Below are positions 1 to 7,953 of a stretch of DNA of 10,277 nt, one piece after another. A program made the translations under genes and the position numbers. Under the pieces are notes generated by a model. The model saw only the letters and a list, made by a program, of their open reading frames with translations. It made no database searches and was not told where the DNA came from. Positions within the stretch are counted from its first letter, which is position 1; every line of letters starts with the position of its first letter. Location of the stretch: contig JADGJT010000604.1 in the NCBI GenBank assembly GCA_027604005.1, forward strand, positions 1 through 10,277. The letters are read 5' to 3'. The DNA comes from Dinochytrium kinnereticum (lineage: Eukaryota; Chytridiomycota; Chytridiomycetes; Chytridiales; Chytridiaceae).

Positions 1-46
1 TCCAGCGCCCTTGTCCAGGAGCGCTTGCTCTCTGTTGAGTTCTTCT

Positions 47-316
47 TTATTTCTTTATCTCCTTTATAAGTGCTTCATGAATTTGAGGACAATGATGAAG
101 AGACCACTGGATCAATAGCTCTAACGAATGGCTCAAATTTTTAAAAGGTTCCTGCACGGTTGGCAAGAGAGAGGAACTAACCTTCTTAAAAATATGCAGA
201 ATATATGTCCATTGCTTACTCAGATTCAGCTTTAGATCCTTAAAGAGCTTTTTAAATTTTGAGGGCTGAATCATCCTCAGAGCGTCTGTTTTTGCCATCC
301 CCCCATCCCCGCGCAT
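47..316 (-). CDS. Small basic hypothetical protein, 89 aa (83 aa from the second Met)
   Basis: The frame runs from ATG at 314-316 (alternative ATG at 296-298) to TAA at 47. The product is Lys- and Leu-rich with probable amphipathic helices (SKFKKLFKDLKLNL, LTNL-type spacing later) and no signal peptide or known motif. The purine-rich leader (ACAAAACGAACAG..) before the ATG would suit a minus-strand start. No neighbour supports a role. Length alone is not far above chance for this base composition. Confidence 0.25.
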   Translation of the reverse strand: MRGDGGMAKTDALRMIQPSKFKKLFKDLKLNLSKQWTYILHIFKKVSSSLLPTVQEPFKNLSHSLELLIQWSLHHCPQIHEALIKEIKK

Positions 317-1009
317 CTCCCCTTTTGTGCGTTGTTCGCGTTTTCTGTTCGTTTTGTCGCCTCATCTTACCCGTGGTTTTGATGACCTTCTTTTCTCTTT
401 CCTACAGGTGACCCACGCTGCGATTCACCTGGGGTTCAATTTCCCCCTGACCGCGTGGGCTGGGGTAGTTCTCCGTTTCGGTCCTGAGGATCCTTAGTGC
501 CATTAGGGACGGCTACGGGTCTCTCCATTGCTCAATAGCTACCATATAATCGATTAACATATTTTTTCACAACTGTAGTTGTGAAGTTCTCTCCATTGGC
601 CCTCTCTGCTCAGCTTTGACATACACAGTAGAGAACCACATTTGTGGGTGACAATCCTAAGGCTCGGATGTACTCCAGAGTCGGGAGGAAAGCCCCACTC
701 ATCTGTGTGGACGCAAGGATTTGGTTTGGCTGTAGTTTTTGGGTCCTTTCCTGCTCCATCATGATAATAAAAGGGATAACAAATAACAGTAATAACCAAA
801 GATCGGGTTCAAACATGTCGGTGGAAGGGTCTACAAAAAGGGGGTCCATCCCACTTCAAGGAATGCGCTGGGTCTCACTTTACTGCTCCAGTGACCATTT
901 TAACGCAAAGTGTCCTCTGCCTCGTCCATCCACGGGGCTTCTTTCGTGCCGCACTCCCATTCCAGAACATCGGGATGGCCCATGTCATCAGCAAACTAAC
1001 ATCAAGGAA
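317..1009. other. No confident gene
   Basis: Overlapping open frames on both strands at 554-849 and 644-1036 conflict with each other and carry no known motif; one minus-strand frame has a hydrophobic run (LWLLLLFVIPFIIMM). A good plus-strand 3' splice-site shape (ttttctctttcctacag at about 389-407) has no exon I can attach to it. Confidence 0.5.
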
Positions 1010-1123
1010 TCATGCCCATACTGCGTATACCCATAGCTCATACCTTCTTAGACGTTCGTCTTGGTCCGGATTGCGGTCTCCCCCGGTGGCGCTGCAACCT
1101 GAGCACCCACCTACGGCATTCAT
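1010..1123 (-). other. Short open frame (37 codons) that stays open past its TGA
   Basis: ATG at 1121-1123 gives MNAVGGCSGCSATGGDR.. ending ..RRYELWVYAVWA and TGA at 1010. Reading past the TGA the same frame gives a hydrophobic then basic stretch (FLDVSLLMTWAIPMF, then AARKKPRGWTRQ). A 48-nt stretch from a GTATGA donor (about 1043) to a TTAG acceptor would remove the TGA in frame, but this is near the lower limit for an intron. No family recognised; possibly a decayed small membrane protein. Confidence 0.18.
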
Positions 1124-1503
1124 TGCCCTATATTGAAGATAGATAAAGCTCAGCCCAAAGGCCGGCCTGATCATTGTAGGGCTATTTCAAGGTCTTTTGG
1201 GGTGTGAGTAAATCTATTAAACTTTCTCTCTTTAAAAACAAATAAACAATTGTGAACTAAATAATCAGGCATCTCGACACACGCGTTGCTCTTAAGGGTT
1301 GCAACGGCGGTGACCGCCCTTCCTTCTGTACAAACCTTTTTTTTTTCTTTTTTTTTCTCATCTATGGGGGAAAATATAGAAAACCCGCGAGAGGGAAAAG
1401 ACGGAGCGGGAACAATAAAACAAATATCGGCAAGTGGACTCTATAATCGACGCAATTGTACCTTTTCGTGGAATTTATTGAAAACTTCACATAGTGATCG
1501 GAT

Positions 1504-1686
1504 TTAGTCGACAAATGTCATCCTCACGATCACAAAATCGCAAAAGAAGCCAAGACAGAAGAATGTGTCGACACTATACTCGGGATCAGGGCGGGTTACT
1601 ATTAGCGTGGGAGCACTGTGGATGAACGAGACCACAGCACAACAAACAAGAACCAATATAGTTCTAATGAGGTTTCTTGCTGTCGT
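1504..1686 (-). other. Signal-peptide-like open frame lacking ATG
   Basis: A 61-codon frame opens right after a TAA and begins ACG ACA GCA AGA AAC. The protein starts with a short basic region (ARNLIR), then a hydrophobic core (TILVLVCCAVVSFI) and small residues (HSAP), a typical secretory signal layout. It continues TLIVTRPDPEYSVDTFFC. There is no ATG. Either ACG replaces it, or a CAG acceptor at 1680-1682 joins it to an unseen first exon. After the stop at 1504 the frame stays open for about 22 more codons. No family recognised. Confidence 0.22.
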
Positions 1687-2238
1687 TTATTGTTTAAGAG
1701 CAACAGAGTCCAGGAGCAACGTTCTCCTGCGTTCTTCTTTGTTTGTCTGTCACCTCCATGTAGCGGTAATAATTGTGCCAGGGGTCATGAATCTTTGGCA
1801 GGGTAGTGGGAAAGGTTGAGAGAATGTATTAACGCGTCACCTGTCGCCTAAGGCTAAAGTCAGAACAATGGACGCTAAGAATGGCCTAATTGAGTCAGAG
1901 CCCCCCGAGGTTCTCGCTTCCCTCGAAACTGAAGCCCGTGCTTCTTGAATGAAACCCGGAATGGAAGAATACCTGACTCCTCTCCTCCCCCCGCACTGAC
2001 TCGTGATGTAAACGTAAAAATGGGCGAGGGTCAGGAGCGCTTATAGGGATAAGGGCTGAGAAGATCGGAGTTTGGAGCGGGAAGGAGAGTTATTTATATT
2101 TTATTGTTACAAAAGGAGAATAGGTTTCGAGATAGATTTGATTGTGTGGGGTCCTGAACTTGCTGTTCAATTTTATTTTGTTGCTGTTGAGTTTTGTTCT
2201 CTTTTAAGTAAGTGATGTTGAGTATGCGGGTTCTTTGA

Positions 2239-2403
2239 GGAGCTTGTGCGGGAAGTACAGATGGGCATTTTGTGGAAGAAGGAATTTATTATAAAATAGA
2301 CGAGGGAGTTTTTGGATCAGTGATCAGTAGCATCAACCGAGAGGGACCCTCTCGAGGAAAAGCAGAACTTATCGCGGTTGACGCGATTAAGCTGCTACAG
2401 TGA
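2239..2403 (+). other. Open segment with weak resemblance to a protein-kinase N-lobe
   Basis: A 54-codon open frame without ATG reads EEGIYYKIDEGVFGSVISS, then a short insert, then ELIAVDAIKLLQ and TGA. DEGVFGSV resembles the kinase glycine-rich loop (G-x-G-x-F-G-x-V, here with Asp for the first Gly) and AVDAIK resembles the strand carrying the ATP-binding lysine. The neighbouring frame just upstream (FFEELVREVQMGILWKKEF) is also coding-like and would join after a 1-nt shift. No HRD or DFG motif was found downstream. It may be a kinase remnant or a chance resemblance. Confidence 0.2.
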
Positions 2404-2539
2404 TCACGCCAAGACAGTCCGGTACCACCAAACGCATGAAGCAACGGTTGATGAAACCCAAGCTAAGGATGGCTCACTCGAACAGACATCCCTTGATATC
2501 AACTGAGTTAACCAACGTGCTGTCAGTTGAAATGACCTG

Positions 2540-2568
2540 CAAGGGGTCTCAAAGTAAGAGACCTTTTG
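2540..2568. other. 11-bp inverted repeat with 7-nt loop
   Basis: Arms 2540-2550 and 2558-2568 pair over 11 positions (two G-T) around loop aaagtaa. The core ggtctc/gagacc is perfect. No T-run follows and no gene end is near, so a role is not apparent. Confidence 0.6.
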
Positions 2569-2576
2569 ACCAGGAC

Positions 2577-3017
2577 CTAGTGAGTAGTATTAGTACCGAA
2601 GGCACAATGGCTAATCAAGAGGTCCATATAGAAGGCGCGCTCACCCGGCATACCTAGTATAATTGCCGGAGGGCATGACTCAACTGCAAAGAAATCGAAG
2701 TATTTCTGCCTGGGAACCCGGGGAGATACTGAGGACATATTTAACCAGAATTCTCGAGCTTCCACCCATGCCATGGGAGAGCCTGGCCTCATGAAACGTG
2801 GTGAACTGGATGGGGACGTATTTTCTACGGAGGCTGGCCAAGAACCACTTGGTGACAAGGTTCCGTCAGAACTGGTGTCTATTAGGGCATCACCCAGATA
2901 GATATCATCGACGCGGTGGCACTATTGAGCGATGGTGGGGGAGGCCCCGGCCTCATCAATGTTGGTGGGGACTTCGTCAATAATGACGTCCCTGGTTTGG
3001 GAAGAAGACTTCTTCAT
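2577..3017 (-). pseudogene. 147-codon frame with one internal TAG; unrecognised
   Basis: An ATG at 3015-3017 opens a frame (MKKSSSQTRDVIIDEV..) that meets TAG at 2922-2924 after 31 codons. It then stays open in the same frame to a stop at 2577 (..HRVDDIYLGDALIDTSSDG.., a Ser/Pro-rich part, ..VPRQKYFDFFAVES..). One C-to-T change in a CAG codon would explain the TAG. No domain is recognised; the middle looks disordered. The plus strand here is also open in pieces, so the coding strand is uncertain. Alternatives: a small intron around the TAG, or chance in a moderately GC-rich stretch. Confidence 0.3.
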
Positions 3018-3279
3018 TTAAGGAGGAGCTTGTCAAGGGACGATAATGACGCGTCGCGACAAGAACAAAACCGCGTTTACATTGGCCACCACGAGCTTCA
3101 TTTCCTGTCCTCATCCCTGATCCTGAAACTCATCGCACCTAGCTTGATCGTTTAGCCTGATACGCGCCGCAGCGTGTTGAGGCTGGAACATCATTGACCT
3201 TTCTCTTTTCATTTTTATTATGTTGGTTATTTTTGTATAGGTTTTATTGCTCTAGAGTGTTTCATTTTCTCGTTAAAGC

Positions 3280-3435
3280 ATGGTTTTTGGAAGCTTGCCG
3301 CTTCAAGGCCATGTGGATGAAGTTAAAGTATCTTCTGGGTTGAAGATAGATAATGGCATATACAAGGGATGGGCTCCAGGTGTTAAAAAAAATAGCTCTG
3401 AACCTTTTTTTGAAAAAAAGACAATCAAACTATAA
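3280..3435 (+). other. 51-codon open frame, unrecognised
   Basis: ATG at 3280 opens MVFGSLPLQGHVDEVKVSSG.. and ends ..FFEKKTIKL, TAA at 3433-3435. A T-rich tract followed by TTAAAG just before the ATG could be a 3' splice site, so it could also be an exon. Composition is protein-like but the length is within chance expectation. Confidence 0.18.
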
Positions 3436-3644
3436 CTCCTCCACACGCCAAGATACTCCGTTGATGACAATCCCAGCTCGTAATTCCCAAAAATTTATGG
3501 CCTGAGTCATGGCACCTAATAAGGGCTTTAAGGCAATATAGTCTCAACTCCCCGTTTTTCACTCAATTGGGATAACGTGCAGGGTCATGCCAGATAAAAT
3601 AGCGCAAGAATTCCAGAGGTTTGCCTCCCAAAAATGCCCAAGAC

Positions 3645-3663
3645 GTCACGAAACGTTCGTGAC
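3645..3663. promoter_or_regulatory. 8-bp inverted repeat containing a CRE-like GACGTCA core
   Basis: gtcacgaa-acg-ttcgtgac is a perfect 8-bp inverted repeat with a 3-nt spacer. With the bases just before it the left arm reads gacgtcac, the core of an ATF/CREB-type bZIP site. It sits in a gene-free stretch about 380 bp beyond the 3' end of gene A, so a target is not obvious. Confidence 0.3.
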
Positions 3664-3996
3664 AGTTACTTTATACTAGAATCATAATGTGTTATAGATT
3701 GCCACAATCAATCAGGCCTGGAGGATTCTCCTTCATTTTTCTTGACCCAAGTTTTGCATTTTTGATCCGTATACACTTTGTTGGCCTTTGAGTCTGTCTT
3801 CGCCAACCAGTAGGGGATAAAAAACGAAACAAAATATCACACAGGCACAAATTTCTATCCAATTAAGGCTAACCACTTTTTTATCCACAACGAACGATCA
3901 GATAAAAGAACAAACGAAAATAGATCCTCTATGAAATGGAATGACAGACTTGACAAAGAAGAGAAAAGAAACGCCTGCCAAACCACTATTGTCTAA

Positions 3997-4020
3997 GCAA
4001 AAGAAAGAAAAGAAAGAAAG
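3997..4020. repeat. Purine tract (AAAG-type microsatellite) at the 3' flank of gene A
   Basis: aagcaaaagaaagaaaagaaagaaag on the plus strand, i.e. a CTTT-rich tract just beyond the gene A stop on the coding strand. A similar poly-purine tract (9047-9068) follows gene B. Confidence 0.7.
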
Positions 4021-4040
4021 GTAAAAGAATATGGCTCCGT

Positions 4041-6437
4041 CTATAGTTGCCCAATCTCATAGGGCGGCGGTGCAGGCTGTGAATCTACCATATTCCCCAC
4101 GTGCAACATTGTACTCATTTCAGATCCCTTTGATGAACCTTTCTCCCAGGAAGGTGATGGGGATGGGGAGATTGGCCCCACATACTTGCTCCCACCTGGT
4201 TGGAGCTCGTGCTTAAGAGTTGCAATCAGGGATGCGATAGCGAGCCTATCGCCAAGTGCCTGGATGCCCATTGAACGTTCCATATGCATCTCGGTAAGGC
4301 TCAGAAGTGCGCGGCCAGTAATTGAGTGTTCTGCGTTCAGATCATGAGATAAACGTTACGATTAAAATGTGATTAGCTTTCAAAAGTAGTTAATAGATAA
4401 AAAATTGTTCTCACCTTTAAACCTCTTCACGGCCGAATAATTCACTCCATTCTTTACAAGCCATTCTGCGACCTCCTCCGTCGACCACTTCTCCACCACG
4501 GATTCACCCATCCCACTCCCAATGCTGCCACTGTTCCCAAGCTGGCTCTTCTCAGAAATCGTAACGTGACCACTAGCCGCTGTCCCTGCAAAAAGCAAAT
4601 TCTGAACACCAGCGCTGGAACCAATATTGTGATTTAACGTCTGCGCATTACCGCCCCGTTTTTCGTGATTCATCGTCTGGGCGGTTCTACCTCCGTTGTT
4701 GTAATTCATAGTATGCGCGCTGCCCCCTCCGTTTTGATAGCTCAAAGTCTGCGCACCACTTCCCTTGCCATAAGTCATCGCCTGTGAGGCACTCCCTCCA
4801 TTTGGATACCCTAAAGTCTGCGCACCTCTAACGCTATTGTACCCTAGATTCTGCGCACTTCCAGCGTTATCTTGCCCGGAAGTCTGCATACCCCCCGCAT
4901 TATACTGATTCATCGGCACGTTTATCCTCCTTGGAGGCACAATAATCTCTCCCGTTGTGGATGAGCTGTTCCCAACCGGTGACGGAGCAAGCGTTGGCGG
5001 AGAGGGTCTCTGCTCAACTGGCGCAGGAGCATTATAAAATGCTTGAGAGCCAGAGCTTGGTGGTGAAGGGTGATCATAGTGATAAGGAACAGTAACAGGA
5101 CCGAGAGGCATCTTTTTCTCAGATCTCATCGACCTCCTCGCCCTCCTCACAACCAGCAGTCCAACCGCTCCAACGACTGCAGCAAGCGCAATGGACGCTC
5201 CAACGATTCCAGCAACGGCTGGAGTAGACAAAGAGGATGAAGCGGACGAAGGGGACAGAGGGCTAGCCGACTCAGAAGATTTGAAGAAGGACGAGGTTGA
5301 GACGGAGAATGGATTAATGCTGTTGTCGGGAGGGAGGGTCGTAAACATGACTTCTGGTGGCTGGGTAGCACCCGCATTCGCAGCGCTGGTACTTGGGGTT
5401 GAGTTGTCGCTGGCGATGGTGGTGGTAGTGTCGGTACTTTCCGGAGCAGGACCGTCCGATGATGTTGGGACGGGGTCGATAGTGGGGACATCAATGGTTG
5501 GGGCCGCGCCAAACTCAACGGCTATCGAGTGAAAAGAGTCAAAAGAAGAAGAAGAAGTCCAAAGAGAAGCAAGTAAAAAGGAGAATAACAACTCACCGCC
5601 ATTTGGACAGATCTGATAAGTCCTCAAGTCTTTGCGACACGCCTCAGGTTGCGCAGCGATATATTCGTCGATGTTCGTGTAAGGAATGCAAACCTTGTTC
5701 TCGTATGTATCGCAACGAGTGACTCCAGTTAAGGCACTCATGTCTGGCATACCGCCTGAAAGACTAAGCCTATAAATGAGCAACTCTTTCAAGGATCTCA
5801 TTGAAGAAACTGAGGCGGGAAAGTTGCCAGTGAGCAATCGATTGTTGTGGAAGCTCCTGTTAAAACCAGTCGTGAAGCACACAAAAAAAAGGGATTGAAT
5901 TAGATTCGCCATCAGATACAAGCCGAAGTGTCTCGGTTGAAAACGAGACCGACTGAGAAAAAACAGAATTCTTACAAGTAAACCAAATTCGGCGCTAAAC
6001 TTTCAAAGACATCCGTAAAGGTTGTATAATCATTCAGACCCAATTCAATCCAAGTGACCTGTGTCAACGGCGAGAAATCGGGAAGCTGACCCGCAAGTTT
6101 CATCCCGTACATGGATATATTGACGACCCGTAAATTAGAGTCGCAGTCGATTCTTCGTAGATCAAGCCCCTGATACACCCACCCCTGATGAGACGTATGC
6201 AATCAGTATTGTGCTCTCTTTCGAAAGGGTTTACGGATCTTACCCCTTTCCAGCCGCAGCAGGTATCTTGGGCTGACCATGGGAATCCTCCTTGTGCTGA
6301 TGGTGAGGGAGAGTAAAGTTGTGTTAAAACATGAATAAGATGCAGAAGGGCAGCAGGAACGGATGCAAGTGGGATGATAAACGCTGATGCTTACGATACA
6401 ATATGCTCGAGAGTGTGGAGCAGTCGTTGGTGGTCAT
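4041..6437 (-). CDS. LRR - transmembrane - SAM receptor-like protein with C-terminal PPxY motif (gene A)
   Basis: Proposed exons: 6395-6437, 6244-6296, 5976-6184, 5597-5856, 4415-5521 and 4041-4330. All introns are GT..AG (98, 59, 119, 75 and 84 nt), every junction keeps frame, and the product is 653 residues. Residues 1-50 form an LRR N-cap (DC at 5-6, W21, CC at 27-28, C46). Residues 50-147 hold two to three plant-type LRRs, e.g. FHNNRLLTGNFP at 104-115. A C-cap has C150, C158, C175 and C185. A Ser/Thr/Pro stalk (about 196-288) precedes a membrane helix (290-313) followed by RRARR. The cytoplasmic part has a Pro-rich stretch, degenerate AQTL repeats (about 399-498), a SAM domain (531-600) and PPPY (645-648). 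The SAM fold is supported by WSTEEVAEWL, ITGRALLSLTE and SMGIQALGDR. Known: SAM domains mediate protein-protein assembly. Inferred: plasma-membrane sensor, ectodomain outside. Oddity: the Met at 6435-6437 gives no signal peptide, so an upstream exon is probably missing; an in-frame TAG follows a possible acceptor just before it. Confidence 0.82.
4059..4070 (-). other. PPPY (PPxY) motif at the C-terminus of gene A
   Basis: The codons read P-P-P-Y followed by EIGQL and the stop. Known: PPxY binds group I WW domains, as in Nedd4/Rsp5 ubiquitin ligases. The same motif lies at the same distance from the C-terminus in gene B, which argues for function rather than chance. Confidence 0.75.
4203..4496 (-). 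other. SAM domain of gene A, split by an intron
   Basis: The domain runs from the W of EKWSTEEV to about LKHEL, interrupted by intron 4331-4414 after the first G of a Glu codon. Family hallmarks seen: Trp near the start of helix 1, hydrophobic WL pair, Phe before the split, ITG-x-x-LLSLTE, then MGI-x-x-LGDR and a long last helix LAIASLIATL. About 27 residues come from the upstream exon and 43 from the last exon. Confidence 0.88.
4593..4892 (-). repeat. Degenerate 10-13-residue repeats in the cytoplasmic linker of gene A
   Basis: About eight units follow a loose pattern A-Q-T-(L/M)-(G/N/S)-(Y/H)-x-N-G-G-x: for example AQNLGYNSVRG, AQTLGYPNGGSAS, AQTLSYQNGGGS, AHTMNYNNGGRT and AQTMNHEKRGGN. 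The region is rich in Gln, Asn, Gly and Tyr and should be disordered. In the DNA the units are only partly alike, so the array is old. It has no counterpart in gene B. Confidence 0.8.
5148..5219 (-). other. Transmembrane helix of gene A
   Basis: Residues 290-313 are Ala/Val/Ile/Leu/Gly-rich with no charge for 24 residues, followed at once by the basic stop-transfer cluster RRARR. This places the LRR and stalk outside and the SAM end in the cytoplasm by the positive-inside rule. The preceding LSTPAVAGI is identical in gene B. Confidence 0.85.
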
Positions 6438-7160
6438 GGTAATAGGCTAATGCTAATTCAATTCAATCAATTCTATGCAGCTTCGAGGAGCAGTGTGATA
6501 ATCGAGGGATGGGTCTATTGCTACTTCTACTTGGGTGAAAAAAGGCGGCAAATACTACGGCCGATGCGAAGGTCTGGTACGCATATTTTGTCTTTTCCTC
6601 CTCAATTAATGCTGCTTTGGCGGCGAGGAACATTCCTTGCTTCACCTTCATGTTGGCAACCTGTCATCTTGTCGTGTGTTGGAAGGACGCACAATTTGTT
6701 GTCCGACTTTCCTTCGATTGCCAAACGAAACTACGAAACCAAGACAAAAAACTTGAAGAAAAAACACCTTTAAGAGACGGCACACCAGACAGCAGCAAAG
6801 AAGATCTCCACTGCAAACATGTGTGAAAAGGGCTTTGACCCCTGCAAGCATCCACTGTCATTGTACAACCGCATAGAACATGAAACAACAGGAAGGAAGA
6901 AAAAGGCCCGTGAACACGCCAAGCAACAATTATTGTTTTTAAGGCCAAGCACCCACTTTTTGAGTGGACACGACTATTGAGACATCCAACCTTCATATAT
7001 AAATACAGGAAGCATGAGCAGAGAGATGGACAAAAAACTAGCGTTTACCAATCGGGTATCCATGCGTCCGAATCCTTTACAGTTACGGACGGCCAAGTAC
7101 AACCGGTCACTTCGGCTCTTATCATGTTGTTTGACGCGTTCCCGTGCTTTATTCAGTTTG
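6438..7160. other. Upstream flank of gene A; no confident gene
   Basis: An upstream gene A exon with a signal peptide is expected here on the minus strand but none could be chosen. A minus-strand frame at 6463-6651 (MKVKQGMFLAAKAALIEEEK..) is not secretory. A TATA-like tatataaata sits at about 6996-7005 on the plus strand, followed by a 59-codon frame (7014-7193) of doubtful reality. Confidence 0.5.
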
Positions 7161-7169
7161 TTCATCCTT

Positions 7170-7771
7170 TCAGCTTACAGCATATATCTTTAAAATAAAA
7201 ATGATTATTCTTCCTCTGTTTTCTTCCACAGCGCACGTAAAAGTCGGGACCACCTGCATTCCATTGCCAGACCAACAGGTGCGACCGAGAGAACTTTTGG
7301 TTTGACCCGGCTGGGTCGTTGGGTATGCAGAGAAGGAAGTCGCACCATTGCACCATTGGATTGGAATCCGTCATGGGCGGTGGTCTCCTGAGTGGCACCG
7401 CCTGAGCTTGTAGGGACAGAGTTGGTCGCGTTGTCTGTGTGCTGCCAAACACCACAGCTATACCGAACAGAGATACAGTTACTATGAATGAATGCCAAAA
7501 GGCCCCCAGCAAATGCACGGCAAGCAACCTCGGTTTCCCCCAATGCTCAAACAAGCCCCCCCAACTCCCCACAAAAAACTGTCACACAGTAAGAAAACCC
7601 CAAATCAAAGAAACAACAGAAAAACACTCAAGTAGTCAACGTACTGTCTTGTATATGGCGCAATGGCCCCCCAAAACTTCCTGCAAACTCGTAAACAGAC
7701 TCGCCCCCATCTCCATCAAAGTCAAACTCGGCAACGGAGAAAGGTCCAAAGAGCTTGTCTTCAACTTCATC
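7170..7771 (-). pseudogene. Possible EF-hand gene or pseudogene, frame broken by an 8-bp duplication
   Basis: The stretch 7645-7771 reads DEVEDKLFGPFSVAEF, then the twelve-residue loop DFDGDGGESVYE (7688-7723), then FAGSFGGPLRHIQD. Asp at loop positions 1, 3 and 5, Gly at 6 and Glu at 12 fit a calcium-binding EF-hand; Glu at 8 is unusual. A GTACGT donor at 7644 and a TTTGAG acceptor ending at 7546 would join in frame to LGETEVACRAFAGGLL and a Ser/Thr/Asn-rich part (DNATNSVPTSSGG). At 7342-7357 an 8-bp tandem duplication shifts the frame. Removing one copy would continue into a Cys/Trp-containing stretch (TCWSGNGMQ) ending at 7170. No start codon or clear upstream exon is found; an in-frame TGA lies directly before 7771. 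It may be a decayed gene, a gene with more introns than seen, or chance open frames. No family assigned beyond the EF-hand. Confidence 0.35.
7342..7357. repeat. 8-bp tandem duplication gcaccatt x2
   Basis: Two perfect copies of gcaccatt are adjacent. The length is not a multiple of three. On the minus strand it lies within the coding-like stretch following the EF-hand segment and switches its reading frame. Confidence 0.9.
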
Positions 7772-7953
7772 TCAAGCTGTCGAGAAGATGAGTCTTGAAA
7801 GGCAAAGCCCTGTTTTTTCAACTCGGCGTCAGTTTATCGCAATAACTGGCGGGATAGAGGATGAGGGATGAGACTGACGAGTCTCCAACCACAACAGCTG
7901 TCTGCTCGTTGCCTTGGTGCATTTCCATTTGCTACACTAAACAAGAAGGTGAG

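Larger units (their letters stand above)
3440..4030. other. No confident gene
   Basis: A minus-strand frame open from 3670 to 3425 with one TGA at 3563-3565 reads, before the TGA, ..FLGGKPLEFLRYFIWHDP... It has no ATG and no recognised domain. The rest is AT-rich intergenic sequence leading to the gene A 3' end. Confidence 0.5.

Noticed and set aside
412..459. Hairpin (cccacgc/gcgtggg) enclosing ggggttcaatttcccc, which resembles a tRNA T-arm or B box
   Set aside because: No acceptor, D or anticodon arms in the right places and no A box upstream; not a tRNA.
644..1036. 130-codon plus-strand open frame
   Set aside because: No motif, conflicts with minus-strand frames, odd composition; treated as chance.
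1868..1948. Plus-strand 26-codon frame (MDAKNGLIESEPPEVLASLE..)
   Set aside because: Protein-like but too short, with an open minus-strand frame opposite; no support.
5147..5518. 123-codon minus-strand frame within gene A
   Set aside because: Shifted frame of the same exon; Pro/Ser/Leu/Arg-rich shadow with no domain, while the other frame gives TM and SAM.
5191..5532. 113-codon plus-strand open frame opposite gene A
   Set aside because: It is the antisense of the stalk and membrane-helix exon, and its Gly/Val/Asp composition mirrors the Ser/Thr/Pro codons of the real frame.
5857..5921. Met-initiated start for gene A at 5921 (MYLMANLIQSLFFVCF..), which looks like a signal peptide
   Set aside because: It lies in a GT..AG intron; splicing at 5857 restores the LRR pattern LVYLSFHNNRLLTGNFP across the junction.
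6387..6773. 128-codon plus-strand frame
   Set aside because: Overlaps exon 1 of gene A on the other strand and has no domain.
7439..7798. 119-codon plus-strand frame
   Set aside because: Antisense to the EF-hand region, which has a recognisable motif; no domain on this strand.
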